This document shows, piece by piece, positions 11,121 through 21,815 of a stretch of DNA of 64,000 bases. This DNA is from Dichetophora obliterata (taxonomy: Eukaryota; Arthropoda; Insecta; Diptera; Sciomyzidae). A model generated the notes under the pieces. The model was not told where the DNA came from and made no database searches. It saw only the letters and a list, made by a program, of their open reading frames with translations. The stretch lies in assembly GCA_963920525.1 (NCBI GenBank), contig OY986439.1:27538819-27602818 (forward strand). Direction: 5' to 3'. Each line of letters opens with the position of its first letter. The first letter of the stretch is position 1. A program made the position numbers and the translations under genes.

Positions 11121-14100
11121 ACTTACTTACTTAGGTGGCCATAGCAACCCGTCGTCGGGTTTCGGCCGATCTCATCAGCTCTCGCCAGGCGCCTCTGCTT
11201 CGCGCGCGCCTTCTCCAATTGGTTTCGCCAAGCGCGGTTAGGGCTTCCTCGACCTGGTCAATCCATCGGAGGCATGGTCTCCCTCTTCGTCGTCGGCCTT
11301 CGGCCTTCGCCTCGAACACCTTTTTCGCTGGAGCATCGTCATTCATACGATGGACATGACCTAGCCAGCGTAATCGCTGGATTGCGATACGCTGAACTAC
11401 TTCAATGTCGTCGTATAGCTCATACAGCTCGTGGTTCATTCGTATGCGATAGTCGTCGCCAACTCGAATAGGACCGAAGATTTTGCGAAGAACTTTTCTC
11501 TCAAACACCCCAAGAGCGGCTGCGTCTGCTTGCGAGACAACCCATGCCTCAGCGCCATAAAGAAGCACAGGTATAATGAGCGTCTTGTAGAGTGTCAGTT
11601 TTGTCGATCGAGAGAGGGCTCTGCAACGTAATTGCTTACTAAGCCCGTAGTAGCACCTATTAGCAATTGTTATTCTTCGCTTTATCTCCAGGCTGACATC
11701 ATTATTGCTGTTAATGGCGGTGCCAAGGTAGGTAAATTCCTTGACCACTTCAAAGTTATAGTTGCCTGTTGAAACGTGAGAGCCTAGCCGCCCCGCTCCC
11801 CTGTCAGCAGGCAGCATATACTTCGTTTTACCCTCGTTTACCGTCAAACCCACCTTGGCTGATTCTTTTTCGATAGCGGTGAAAGCAGCAGTGACATCTC
11901 TCTTGGTTCTACCGATGATATCAATATCATCAGCATACGCAAGGAGCTGAACACCTTTGTAAAAAATGGTGCCATTGCGATGCACACCGGCCTTTCGTAG
12001 GATCCCCTCCATGATGATGTTGAAGAGATCGCAAGATAGCGGGTCGCCTTGTCTGAAACCTCGTTCAGTATGGAAGGTTTCGGAGAGGTCATTTCCTACC
12101 TTGACGGAGCTGCAAGTATTGCTCAACGTCATCCTGCAGAGTCTTATCAACTTTGCAGGTATACCGAACTCAGACATTGTTGCGTATAGGCAATCCCGCC
12201 TCGGGCTATCGAACGCAGCTTTATAATCGACAAAGAGATGATGCGTGTCGATTTGCTTTTCGTGGGTTTTCTCCAGGATTTGGCGCAGTGTAAAAATCTG
12301 GTCTATGGTGGATTTACCAGGTCGAAAGCCACACTGATAAGGTCCAATCAGTGTTTTTGTATACGGCTTAAGTCTTTCACATAGTACGCTCGAGAGGACC
12401 TTATATGCGATGGAAATAAGACTGATACCTCGGTAGTTGGCGCAAATTGTCGGGTCTCCTTTCTTAAGTAAGGGACAAAGCACGCTGAGATTCCAATCGT
12501 CGGGCATGCATTCCGCTAGCCATATTTTGCTGATGAGTTGATGCATGCACCCTATCAACTCATCGCCGCCGGCTTTAAACAGTTCAGCTGGCAGGCCGTC
12601 AGCACCCGCTGCTTTGTTGTTTTTGAGCCGCTGGATAGCAACTCGAACCTCGTCATGGCTAGGTGGTAGAACTTCTACTTCGTCATCGTCGATTGGTTGT
12701 GGCGAACTGCATTCTCCATGGGCGGAGTTGGTGGGATCATCGCCCGTAAGCAGATTGGAAAAATGCTGTCTCCACAATCTCAGTGCGCACTGCGTATCTG
12801 TAACCAGATTTCCATTCCCATCTCTACAAGTGGATGCTCCGGGCTTGAAACCTTGGGTTAGACGCTTAACCTGTTGGTAAAATTTTCGTGCATCCTTCTT
12901 GCCTTTGTACACCTCAATTTCTTCACGCTCACGCTTTTCTTGCTCCCTTTTTTTGCGTCTGAAAAGGCGTCTCTCTTCCTTCCTCTTTTCACGATATTTT
13001 TCTCGCACGGTTCGCGTTGTAGCTGACTGCAGCGTCTTTCTGTATGCGGCGTTTTTTGCTGCCGTCGCGTCGCGACACTCCTGGTCATACCATTGGTTCC
13101 GAGGTTGCGGGCGCCGGAAACCAATCACTTCTTCAGCGGCAGCGCGCATGGAGTGGGAGATGTGCGCCCAAAGTCCATCGGCATCATCGTGTTGTGAGGT
13201 TGGTTGGTTGAGCTTAACCGAGAGTTGAGCGGAGTAGGCCTCAGCTGTCCTTTGTGATTGCAGCTTAGCGACGTCTAGCTTTCGTTGCATTCCTGTGCGT
13301 ATGTTCTTTGCATTGCATAACCGCATGCGGATCTTGGCTGCAACAAGAAAGTGGTCGGAGTCGATGTTCACTCCCCGAAATGTACGCACATCCAGAACGC
13401 TAGAAGCGTGCCTTCCGTCGATCACAAAATGATCAATTTGGTTTCGTGTTTTTTGATCAGGGGACAGCCAGGTGGCCTTATGGATGTCGAGGTGTTGGAA
13501 TCTGGTGCTACTTACTACCATGTTTCGTGCCGCGGCGAAGTCGATCAGTCTTAGACCGTTGTTCGTAGTGGCCTCGTGGAGACTGAACTGACCGACAGTG
13601 GGGCCAAAGACGCCTTCTTTTCCGACCTTTGCGTTAAAATCGCCGAGGACTATTTTTACGTCGTGGGCCGGACAGCGATCGTACACGTCCTCTAGGCTCG
13701 CGTAGAAAGCATCCTTGGCGGCATCGTCCTTTTCCTCCGTCGGGGCGTGCGCGCAAATTAAGGTTACATTAAAAAATTTCGCCTTGATGCGTATCGTCGC
13801 CAACCTTTCGTTCACTGGTGTGAACCGAGAAACAAGGTGGCGTAGTTTTCGTCTTACGACGAAGCCGCATCCGAATTCGCGCTTCTCCGCATGGCAGCTG
13901 TAGTAAATATCGCAGTCTGCTCGCTTAGAGCAGCCTTGCCCTTTCCATCGCATCTCCTGGATGGCGGTGATGTCAGCCTTTATTTTTGCGAGGGCTTCCG
14001 CCAGTTGGATAGATGCACCTTCTCTGTAGAGAGTCCGGACATTCCAGGTGCATATCCGTAAATCATGGTCCGTTTTTCGTTTGCGGTGGTCGTCAACGTG

Positions 14101-14372
14101 TATGGGGTTATCATCCGAGGCTGGTTCGATTTTCATTGGGAAATTTGATAATGTGACGGGACCCAAACCCTGTGCACATTCCAGGATTAAGGTCTATGAG
14201 AGACCCCTCAAGTTTTAAGTCTAGAGAAAGACAAGGGGGGGGGTTTGGGCAAGGTGCTTTTAAGGCGACACCGACTCGCCTTGTCAGTGCCAGTTGCGGG
14301 CTCTGTGGGGTTTTTGTTCAAGACGCAGCGCTGCCCAGCACTACGACCTTCCACAACCTAGCTGGTCACCCA
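11121..14372 (-). mobile_element. RTE-like non-LTR retrotransposon, copy 1 (5' UTR truncated)
   Basis: The insertion is flanked by a 17-bp target duplication, GCAGTTTTATATTACTT, at 11104-11120 and 14373-14389. On the minus strand its 3' end is a short tandem tail of TAAG units rather than poly(A), as is usual for RTE-like elements. Compared with the second copy (34949-38359), it lacks the first ~160 bp of the 5' leader but keeps the whole coding region. It is GC-rich against a very AT-rich background. Confidence 0.93.
11131..14166 (-). CDS. Endonuclease/reverse transcriptase of RTE-like retrotransposon (1011 aa, intact)
   Basis: This single ORF copies the element RNA into genomic DNA by target-primed reverse transcription. 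Residues ~36-280 form an apurinic-type endonuclease: CTWNVRTL at 39-46, QEMRW at 70-74, GDFNAKVG at 175-182 and a terminal SDHFLV from 270. A basic KR-rich linker follows at ~385-425. The reverse transcriptase (~505-830) has LLKKGDPTICANYRGISL, DYKAAFDS at 647-654, FRQGDPLS at 704-711 and the YADD centre at 744-747. The C-terminal tail has RLRWLGHVHRM and a GRRRRGRP motif, as in RTE-group proteins. No stop or frameshift is visible, so the copy may still encode an active enzyme. The start was chosen because the second copy is similar from this methionine. The RTE clade is inferred from the single ORF, the tail and the C-terminal motif. Confidence 0.93.
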   Translation of the reverse strand: MGPVTLSNFPMKIEPASDDNPIHVDDHRKRKTDHDLRICTWNVRTLYREGASIQLAEALAKIKADITAIQEMRWKGQGCSKRADCDIYYSCHAEKREFGCGFVVRRKLRHLVSRFTPVNERLATIRIKAKFFNVTLICAHAPTEEKDDAAKDAFYASLEDVYDRCPAHDVKIVLGDFNAKVGKEGVFGPTVGQFSLHEATTNNGLRLIDFAAARNMVVSSTRFQHLDIHKATWLSPDQKTRNQIDHFVIDGRHASSVLDVRTFRGVNIDSDHFLVAAKIRMRLCNAKNIRTGMQRKLDVAKLQSQRTAEAYSAQLSVKLNQPTSQHDDADGLWAHISHSMRAAAEEVIGFRRPQPRNQWYDQECRDATAAKNAAYRKTLQSATTRTVREKYREKRKEERRLFRRKKREQEKREREEIEVYKGKKDARKFYQQVKRLTQGFKPGASTCRDGNGNLVTDTQCALRLWRQHFSNLLTGDDPTNSAHGECSSPQPIDDDEVEVLPPSHDEVRVAIQRLKNNKAAGADGLPAELFKAGGDELIGCMHQLISKIWLAECMPDDWNLSVLCPLLKKGDPTICANYRGISLISIAYKVLSSVLCERLKPYTKTLIGPYQCGFRPGKSTIDQIFTLRQILEKTHEKQIDTHHLFVDYKAAFDSPRRDCLYATMSEFGIPAKLIRLCRMTLSNTCSSVKVGNDLSETFHTERGFRQGDPLSCDLFNIIMEGILRKAGVHRNGTIFYKGVQLLAYADDIDIIGRTKRDVTAAFTAIEKESAKVGLTVNEGKTKYMLPADRGAGRLGSHVSTGNYNFEVVKEFTYLGTAINSNNDVSLEIKRRITIANRCYYGLSKQLRCRALSRSTKLTLYKTLIIPVLLYGAEAWVVSQADAAALGVFERKVLRKIFGPIRVGDDYRIRMNHELYELYDDIEVVQRIAIQRLRWLGHVHRMNDDAPAKKVFEAKAEGRRRRGRPCLRWIDQVEEALTALGETNWRRRARSRGAWRELMRSAETRRRVAMAT

Positions 14373-14389
14373 GCAGTTTTATATTACTT

Positions 14390-16318
14390 TTGCTTTTAGT
14401 TAGTGATAAAACCGTTGTTTTCTTAAAAATGTGCAGAATTAAGGTGTCGAAAATATATTTTATATTTAAAGCCTACAGTTTTATCTTTCATTGAATGTAT
14501 ACAAATTCATATACGTTTTTTTAATTGACTCTAAGTTTGATGTATTTGTTGCGATGATGAACTATCTAATTTAATAAAATGGAAACTGTTGACCAGAACT
14601 GATCAGCTAAAAGTTTCAAATTTTTTCCACTGTGTAAATTGAAGCGTCAGGCTTAAAACGGAATATGCAAAACTTGACTGTCAAGTCTTGACGAGTGTAA
14701 ACCAATATAAAGTTGTAATTTCTGTAACCAATTGCGTATTCTGTTAGTGATAGTATAACACATTAAAGTAGTTATCAAATAAATGATAAAAACGTGCGGA
14801 AAAGTGTTATTGTTATCTCTGATACCTGCGATCTCCAACTTAAGACGGTTTTATCATTCCTGACATTTTATGTCATTCCTGTAACCACTAAAAAACACAA
14901 AAAGCTTGCAATTAAATGTCATGACGTAATACCGTGTGACCTGTAGAGATTTTAACTTACTTTAGGGCAGCGATGCTCAAAATAGCTTCCGACCTTAGAG
15001 CTTTTTCAGCCATGTATGAAATTCTGGCGTCGCAAAAAAGCTTTCAGCCTGCAGGTTTTCTTATTGTTGTTACATACAGGTTGTTTTATTTTTACATTTA
15101 TCCATTTTTCAAAAGAAAAAACGGCACTTTTGGCGTATTGATCACATATGATAATTTTTATAAACATTCAGTCTCTATTTAAAAACATGTTTTCAATGAA
15201 ATTTATCTTTAAACTGACTCTTCTTTTACTAATTGTAAATTCAAAGCTAAAAAATTATACAAATATTCATTAAATTTAAAAATATTTTGTATAATGTGTG
15301 ATATATACATTTCTTTTATTATTTCAATATTGATTTACAAAACAAAACATTGTCATTGCTTTTTTAAAAACTCAATAAAATTTTCAATCAAAACAAACAA
15401 GGAGTGGAAAACGTAGTAGAAAAATTAGTAGCAAAATGTATCTTTAGGTATTTAGTAATTCCAAAAAGTATGATATTTAGGCAATTGAGTTATATTTTGT
15501 CATTAAAATATTACTCTTTTGCTTCCCTCTTCAATTTTACGAGTGTATATCTTCCTTTTTGTGAGAAAACGTCAAGCGACTTAACCTGTATTAATCAACC
15601 TTGACAGCAAGAATCTCCCTGAAAGCAACTACAGAGCATGGCTGTCGTGTTATATTGTGAGAAGCTCTCTCGACAAAGAGAGGAACCTTTGTTTGCTGTT
15701 GTAGCAAGAAAAATATAAAGAAGATCACGCCTTAAGTGCGCAGAAATGGCAATCTACTGCGCAGGTCTACGTCATAAGTGAAAATACATCCAAACAAAAA
15801 TATCACATAAACAACAAACGAAACTAAGCAAATGAATGTGATTGGCTGATTGGGAAACAAACGAAATACACACAAAGAAACCGTCAAACTGCTCTCAAAA
15901 TAAATCGAGCAACATAGCTATTTTTTGTGAAGGGGTCAACACGGAAGTCAATACCCCAATAAGATATAAAATTTTTATCAAAGATAGTAATGAAAAATAT
16001 TAATATTTTTTCTGTACAAGCGTTGTTTTTTGATTTAAAATTATTTTTTTTACAAAACCAAGACTTTATAAGAAAATTAGGAGATTTTTAAATCGAATAC
16101 CTCTATTAAAAATTTTTTACTACGTTTTTTTCAGTCAGTTTGACTCTCTTTTCTCTTGCACTTCTGACGTCACATGCACGTGCTCACAAAGAGCGCGGAC
16201 ATGCGCAAGGCGGAATCTTGAATACATAATTCTTGCTGTTGTAGTGTGATGCAAGCTTCAAATAAAATACGTGAATTTTGTAATAATTAAAGAATAGACT
16301 TTTCGAAAAACTTAGTAA
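14390..16318. other. AT-rich intergenic region
   Basis: No supported gene. A possible old TIR pair (ACAGCAAGAAT near 15604 and its complement near 16234) brackets 15604-16245, which has simple text and no ORF, but only 11 bp match. The rest is AT-rich, with short runs such as 'agcatggctgtcgtg'. Confidence 0.35.
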
Positions 16319-16320
16319 TA

Positions 16321-16482
16321 CCCCTTTTCCACACGGCAATTTTTCTTGCCAGCAAGTCGAAAATACAAAGGAAAAAAGAGCACAGCATCAAAGAAAGAAC
16401 AGCACAGAAGAAAAACTTGCCAGTACAGACTTGCCTGTACCGCAGAATTGCCGGCAATAAAACTTTCCGTGTGGAAAAGGGG
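16321..16482. mobile_element. 162-bp MITE, CCCCTTTTCCACACGG ends, TA flanks
   Basis: Perfect 16-bp TIRs CCCCTTTTCCACACGG open (16321) and close (16482) this element, and the arms continue imperfectly towards GCCAGCAAG and TTGCCGGC. TA dinucleotides lie on both sides (16319-16320, 16483-16484), fitting a TA target duplication like that of Tc1/mariner-type elements. It is non-coding. Confidence 0.75.
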
Positions 16483-16484
16483 TA

Positions 16485-17380
16485 TAAGCTATGACTGTGG
16501 AAATTATCATAGGAATTGAATAATCAAAGAATTATCAAAATTATCAAATTGTAATCAAAGAACTAATATAAATAATTATCAAAAAGTAATCGGTATAACG
16601 GTTACCGAGCTCGTCTGGCTTAAAACTTCGTGAGTCTCCTTATATATAATAGTATAGATATAGATGTACTATATCCCGATAATATTTTCCCTCAGGAGTC
16701 TATTTTCGTTTCATATAAAAAACAAAATTTTCATTTTGTTTTATTTAACAGGAATAACAGTTTTTTAAAAGATTTATAATTTTCTAAAATCATGTTTTAA
16801 AATTATTAGTTTTGGGTTACACATTGTTCCAATAATTTTAGATTAAATATTTTGCTGATGCATTTAATGACACTACATCTAGCAGTTCTTTCTTAGCAAT
16901 ACCTATCAACTAATGCGCACACACTTTATAATAAGTTTTACATACATTCTCAACTTTATCGCGGCCGGGCAAAATAAAATTTGCAAAAAATCAATAGTTG
17001 CCGCTCCAACTTACTGTAAATTCATATGTCAGTTTTTGTTCCAGTTTAAAAATATATGTTTTTAACTATTCGTCTGCATTTTTATATGTCCGTCTATTTA
17101 CCTGTATTCCACATAATTCGTCAGTCGGTATGTTTGCTTTTGACAGCCCGTCCACTACACATTTATTTAATTTGCAATATAAATCAGAGCACAAAAAAAA
17201 TCACCTAAAGTCTTATAAGAATTCTGCAAAAAGCATTTTACTGTTTAAAGTAGACAGGTTATCAGCTGTTTAGCGGCCATGACTGAACAATTATAATTCA
17301 GAATTTTGTACAGGTGTTGGCAGCTACATTGGATTTAAGAAATACTTGGTTACGTGTTGGTTATGTGTTCATTTACCACT
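16485..17380. other. Intergenic region, nothing identified
   Basis: AT-rich. The open frame at 16998-17273 has no recognisable domain or codon pattern. No repeat ends were found. Confidence 0.35.
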
Positions 17381-17474
17381 GGGTTGTTTTCAGTATGCTC
17401 TTGAAAGCGCTCATTAATACATACTCAATATGGGAGAGTATAAATGTGCAAAGCTTCCCCATCAAATATTTTAT

Positions 17475-18190
17475 GAGCCTTCAAAAAATATGACTCTAAA
17501 ATGCGTCATTTATGTGAGTGTTTTATGAGTGTTAATAAAAGTGAGCCATAAAAGAGTCTTTTTTATGCGTGATTTATGAGTGTTAATAAAAAGGAATCAT
17601 AAAAGAATACTTTTTATAAGTGTTTTATGAGTGCTCATAGAAAGGACTCATAAAATAATCCTTTTTATGCATGTTTATGAGTGTTCATAAAATGGAGTCA
17701 TAAAAGAATACTTTTTATGCGTGTTTTATGAGTGCATATAAAAAGGACTCATACAAGAATCTTTTTTTATGCATGTTTTATGAGTGTTCATAAAAAAGAC
17801 TCATAAATGAATTATTTTTATGCATGTTTTATGAGTGTTCATAAAACGGAGTCATAAAAGAATACTTTTTATGTAAGATTTATGAGTGCTCATAAAAAGG
17901 ACTCATAAAATAATCCTTTTTATACATGTTTTATGAGTGTTCATAAAATGGAGGCATAAAAGAATACTTTTTATGCGTGTTTTTTGAGTGCATATAAAAA
18001 GAACTCATATAAGAATCTTTTTTATGCATGTTTTATGAGTGTTCATAAAAGAGACTCATAAAAGACTCCTTTTTATGCATGTTTTATGAGTTTTCATAAA
18101 ATGGAGTTATAAAAGTCTCTTCTTTATGAGTGTTTTATGACAAATCATAAAAAAGACTCATAAAGCAGTCATTTGTATGCGAGTTTTATG
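17475..18190. repeat. ~52-bp minisatellite with higher-order pattern
   Basis: About a dozen units each contain a short palindrome-like block, TTTATGAGTGTTCATAAA or a variant, followed by a (GG)ACTCATAAAAGAA block and 'tcctttttatgcatg'. Unit variants recur in order: units at about 17621, 17673, 17724 and 17776 (GCTCAT, GTTCAT, GCATAT, GTTCAT) reappear at about 17877, 17930, 17979 and 18031. This makes a higher-order period near 255 bp. It is non-coding. Confidence 0.8.
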
Positions 18191-19369
18191 ATTTATTATA
18201 TTTATTTAGAAATAAATATAATAAGTATTTAAGATTAATGTTCATTAGTCATCATAGACTAGTAAACGAAAATTGAATCTGACTCCAAAGCGTTACGAAA
18301 AACATTTCTATTTGCCCTTAAAATGTAATTCGCGAAGTTCCTGTGATTCCTGTGAATGTAATTTCTGAATAATAAGGCGCTTGCTATGCTGGGGCCACAG
18401 TTCGTGGAATTCCTTTCTTGCTGCGATCAGCTTGCTGCGCTTTTGGTTCGCAGCAAGCATTCAGTTCAAATATTCATTTGGAGTTTAAACGTCGAAGTGC
18501 GTGGAAGTTATTTAATTTCATACTATTATTTAATTATAAATGTTCATAGTGAGTTCGTGTCTTTAGTGGAGTAATAAAATAAAACTATTATAAATGGATT
18601 TGCTGTAACATCAGCTATACGTGGTAAGTGAACTAATAATAAGTTTTCAAATAAAACAAAACTTAACTTATTGTATTGTCTTTTTTTCCCTTACTCTTTG
18701 GCTTTAAAATAGCCCCTAATGCAATATTACTGCTTAATATTCATCAAAACTATTTTCTTTTTTCATTTTTGTTTTTATGCGCATTTTTCCGAAAGTTTAA
18801 TCACACCGAAATTAATTTTCATTAACCTGTGCACGCCAAGAACAAACATTGAAATATCCTTTTTTTATTACTTTTACTTTACTTATAACTGCTTTCTTTC
18901 AATATAAGGACAAACAAATAAATGTAATTTGGTTAAGTTTATATATTTTTTTTTCTGAATGAATTAAAAACTTTTATTAAAATAAATTTAACGTCCAATA
19001 TAAATATATGTTATTTTAATATGTTTTAATGTTATTTTTTTAATTATGACTGAATGAATAAAAAATGTAGTTAAAATAAATTCAATATATAAAAAAAATC
19101 AATTTTATTGTGTTTCGGATAAAATGTCGTAGATAAAATGTCAAAAATATGATCCTTTTATGATACGTTTTATGAGCATTCATAAAAGAGTCATACCTTT
19201 GCTTTAAGTCTCAGAAAATGTTGGCTAATCTTTTAATAACATCAAATCAAAGTCTACAATTTGTGTATAAAAATATCTATTTTCTGAGACTTTAAAGAGT
19301 CTTTAATATGGACCTAATGACTTTTAAAATAGTAAATAATATGAGTTCTAAAAGTGTGTAATTTATGAT

Positions 19370-19800
19370 TCCTTACAGATTTCATTAAATACGTCTTAAA
19401 AAAGTATTAAATATGAGTCTTAAAAGAGTCTTTAACAGGACTCGTAAAATAATGATTTATAAGAGTTCTAAAATAATCTTAATTATGAGTCTTCAAAGAG
19501 TCCATTATATGAGTTTTAAAAGAGTATTACAAATGATTCCTAAAAGAGTTTTAAGTATGACTCTTAAAAGTATAATTTTTATGAGTTCTAAAAGAGTCTT
19601 AATTATGAGTCCTCAAAGAGTATTCAATTCGACTCTTAAAAGAGTCTTAAATATGAGTCTTAAAAGAGTCTTAAGTATACCTCTTAAAAAAATAATTAAT
19701 ATGAGTTTTAAAAGAGTTTTAATTATGAGTGTTCAAAGAGTCCTTTAAATGAGTCTTAATAGAGTTATAAATATGAGTCTTAAAAGCGTCTTTTTTATGT
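19370..19800. repeat. 24-bp minisatellite (ATGAGTCTTAAAAGAGTCTTAAxT)
   Basis: Units of about 24 bp alternate ATGAGTCTTAAAAGAG and TCTTAANT. Because 24 is a multiple of three, the plus strand stays open from 19413 to 19748 and would encode an octapeptide repeat of the form MSLKRVLx. Low complexity and lack of any other signal make a real protein unlikely. Related words extend from about 19280 to 19950. Confidence 0.75.
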
Positions 19801-19965
19801 CTCCAAAAAGAAACATAACACAGTCATTGTTATGAATCATATTTTGGAGCCCATAACATATGAAAAAGTACTAATAAAAGAGCGTTTTTTGAGCGCATTA
19901 TGACTGCAAAGGCTCATATATATGAGTCTTAAAATAGTCTTTTAAGAGTCATAATGTTTGCTGGG

Positions 19966-21398
19966 TCCCGACACCGCAATAGAAACAATGAGAAAAGCTA
20001 TAGCAGAGGAAAAGAGAGATAAAGCTTTATGCTGCTTGTGTGTCTAACAATTTAATGAAGCAATGATTTTTGTGTTTGATTTTTTTGACTACTTTATAAA
20101 TTTAAATGTTAGTAACTTTTAAGAGTGGTTTTAAAAAATAAAGGACGCAAGATTTTAAGTTAAACATGTAGCTTTATATTATTGAAAGAATTACTAAAAT
20201 TGGCTTAGTAGTTTTTAAGTTTATCGTCGTCGCAGATACGTAAGAAGCCTTTTATATAAAAGTATAGATTACCTTTCAAATTTAAGATCCATTGGGTATT
20301 GGGCATTGGCAAAGATAAAGATGTGTTTTGAACAGAAATTTTAGCAAGAAAAACATTTTAGATCGATAACTCGATAGCTAATCGATATATCGATAATTCC
20401 TTTCCTTTCTTTTTAAGTCGTATTTTCTCAATGAGTACTTAAAAACAGCATTTTTAGATCTTGACGCTACGGTAATTGGAATCGTGCCTATTGATTTCTT
20501 GCAACTATGTACATATATGATACAAAATAGTAGTGTAGTAAGTAGTATGGATACTTAAGTACTAAAGTATAACAACGATAATTCTACTACTGGCAACTAT
20601 GAGTGTAAGCTCAACTTTTTTCGTTTGACATGATTTTAACAGAATTGTAGGCATTGTTGAAAGGGAATCAAAACAAACCAAAATATAAGGGGTACTTTTT
20701 AAAGTCTCTCCCTATCGAGCCTATCTTGCGTTACACTATATATATACGATATATGTATAATTTTTTTGGCTCCTCTTAGAGCAATTCGTTGATCGCAGTC
20801 TGTTTTCTTAAAGAGTTTGGAAATTGTCGAACAGTGTACTTCGCTTTGAAAACGTAAGACTCAATTCTATTTTAACGATTTTTAGAGTTTATAAAAAAGT
20901 CTGAATCGTTATCATTTCTGTGCAGTTCTTTTTTTATTTGAAACACCTTCGTAAATAGTAACTATGCGCAATCTTTTGATAAGAGTGTTTTGCCATCTTA
21001 CAGATAAGAAAAATTAATTAAATAAAATTATTTTTCATCTTAATATTAATATATTCGCTTTGATAGTTGGTTAAGTGTTTGAAGTTGAGTGCACCGCGGT
21101 GGCAAGGAAATGAAAAAAAAACAACAACTACAAAAAAGTATCAGTACTTATGATAACCACGGCTGACTTTTGAAATTTAGACCTAAAACTGGATTTGAGA
21201 TGGCCGACGCATAGAAGCAAAAGACGGCGCTTAGTTATCAAAAAAGTTATGCGCAAAAGAAATATTCAGAGAGACTTAAAATTTAGTGGCAAATTTCAGT
21301 GGGAGATAGCATGTACTTAAAGTTGACCTCTAAGATGCAAAAAATGAGAAAATAATGAAGGTAAAAACGCAAAAGTTTCAACATTATTTGACCCAAAA
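19966..21398. other. AT-rich intergenic region
   Basis: No gene supported. Scattered simple features include a TATATATACGATATATGTATA tract near 20737-20757 and (about 20363-20396) several GATA/CGAT words. No TIR pairs could be fixed. Confidence 0.35.
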
Positions 21399-21805
21399 GA
21401 AGGTTAGATTAGGTTAAGGTGGTGGCCAGTCTTTAGACCAGCCCACTTAGATCATAGTTTTGGTCCGTTGTGGTACCATAGAATAGTAGAAGGGAGTAAT
21501 CAAGTAAAAGTTTTGTGTAGGATGTTCTTAATATGGCAGAAGCTGTAGAAACATGTGTTATTAAATCTGAAGCAAGTGTTATGCCTTGACCTCAGTCAAA
21601 TCAAGTTACTAAGCATTCCTCTCCACAAACTTTTCCTACCACCACCAAAAATACAACTTTTCGTTGTAAATTGATGTGTTTTTAAGTTCCTTTGATTAGG
21701 AACAAGGAAAGAAAGGTTATAGTGTAGGACCATGCCCAGCCAGGATTCGAACCCGGGACCTCTGAGTGATAGTCAAGCGCGCTACCACTAGACTATCGAG
21801 GCCGC
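21399..21805 (-). mobile_element. tRNA-derived SINE
   Basis: Read on the minus strand from 21805, the element starts with a tRNA-like head. An A-box TAGTCTAGTGG lies at complement 21785-21795 and a B-box GGTTCGAATCC at complement 21743-21753, with T-arm pairing CCGGG/CCTGG. The acceptor stem does not pair, so this is not a working tRNA. About 330 bp of unrelated body follows, ending in CCTAATCTAACCTTC. The element is flanked by a 10-bp target duplication TGACCCAAAA (21389-21398 and 21806-21815), typical of LINE-mobilised SINEs. The internal boxes would act as a Pol III promoter. Confidence 0.82.
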
Positions 21806-21815
21806 TGACCCAAAA

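Larger units (their letters stand above)
17385..19965. repeat. Element composed of two minisatellites around a ~950-bp core
   Basis: Left and right outer parts carry different but related short tandem repeats built from ATGAG-type words. The left border region reads GTTTTCAGTATGCTCTTGAAAG (about 17391-17412). The reverse complement of the right border (about 19930-19960) reads CCCAGCAAACATTATGACTC followed by TTAAAAG, so the two borders are similar in inverted orientation. The core (about 18200-19140) is AT-rich and without a gene. A transposon with extended subterminal repeats (foldback-like) fits, but I see no transposase and no clear target duplication. Confidence 0.5.

Noticed and set aside
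12545..13228. Frames of ~110 residues on the strand opposite the RTE ORF (and at 36252-36935)
   Set aside because: These are antisense shadows of the GC-rich RTE coding region, present in both copies because the copies are alike.
15604..16245. Transposon with ACAGCAAGAAT ends
   Set aside because: Only 11 bp match and no duplication is clear, which is too weak in such repeat-rich DNA.
17475..18190. CRISPR-like array
   Set aside because: Units are contiguous and degenerate with no unique spacers, and the context is eukaryotic.
21728..21805. Functional tRNA gene on the minus strand
   Set aside because: The A and B boxes and T-arm are good, but the acceptor stem does not pair and the sequence continues into a SINE body with a target duplication.
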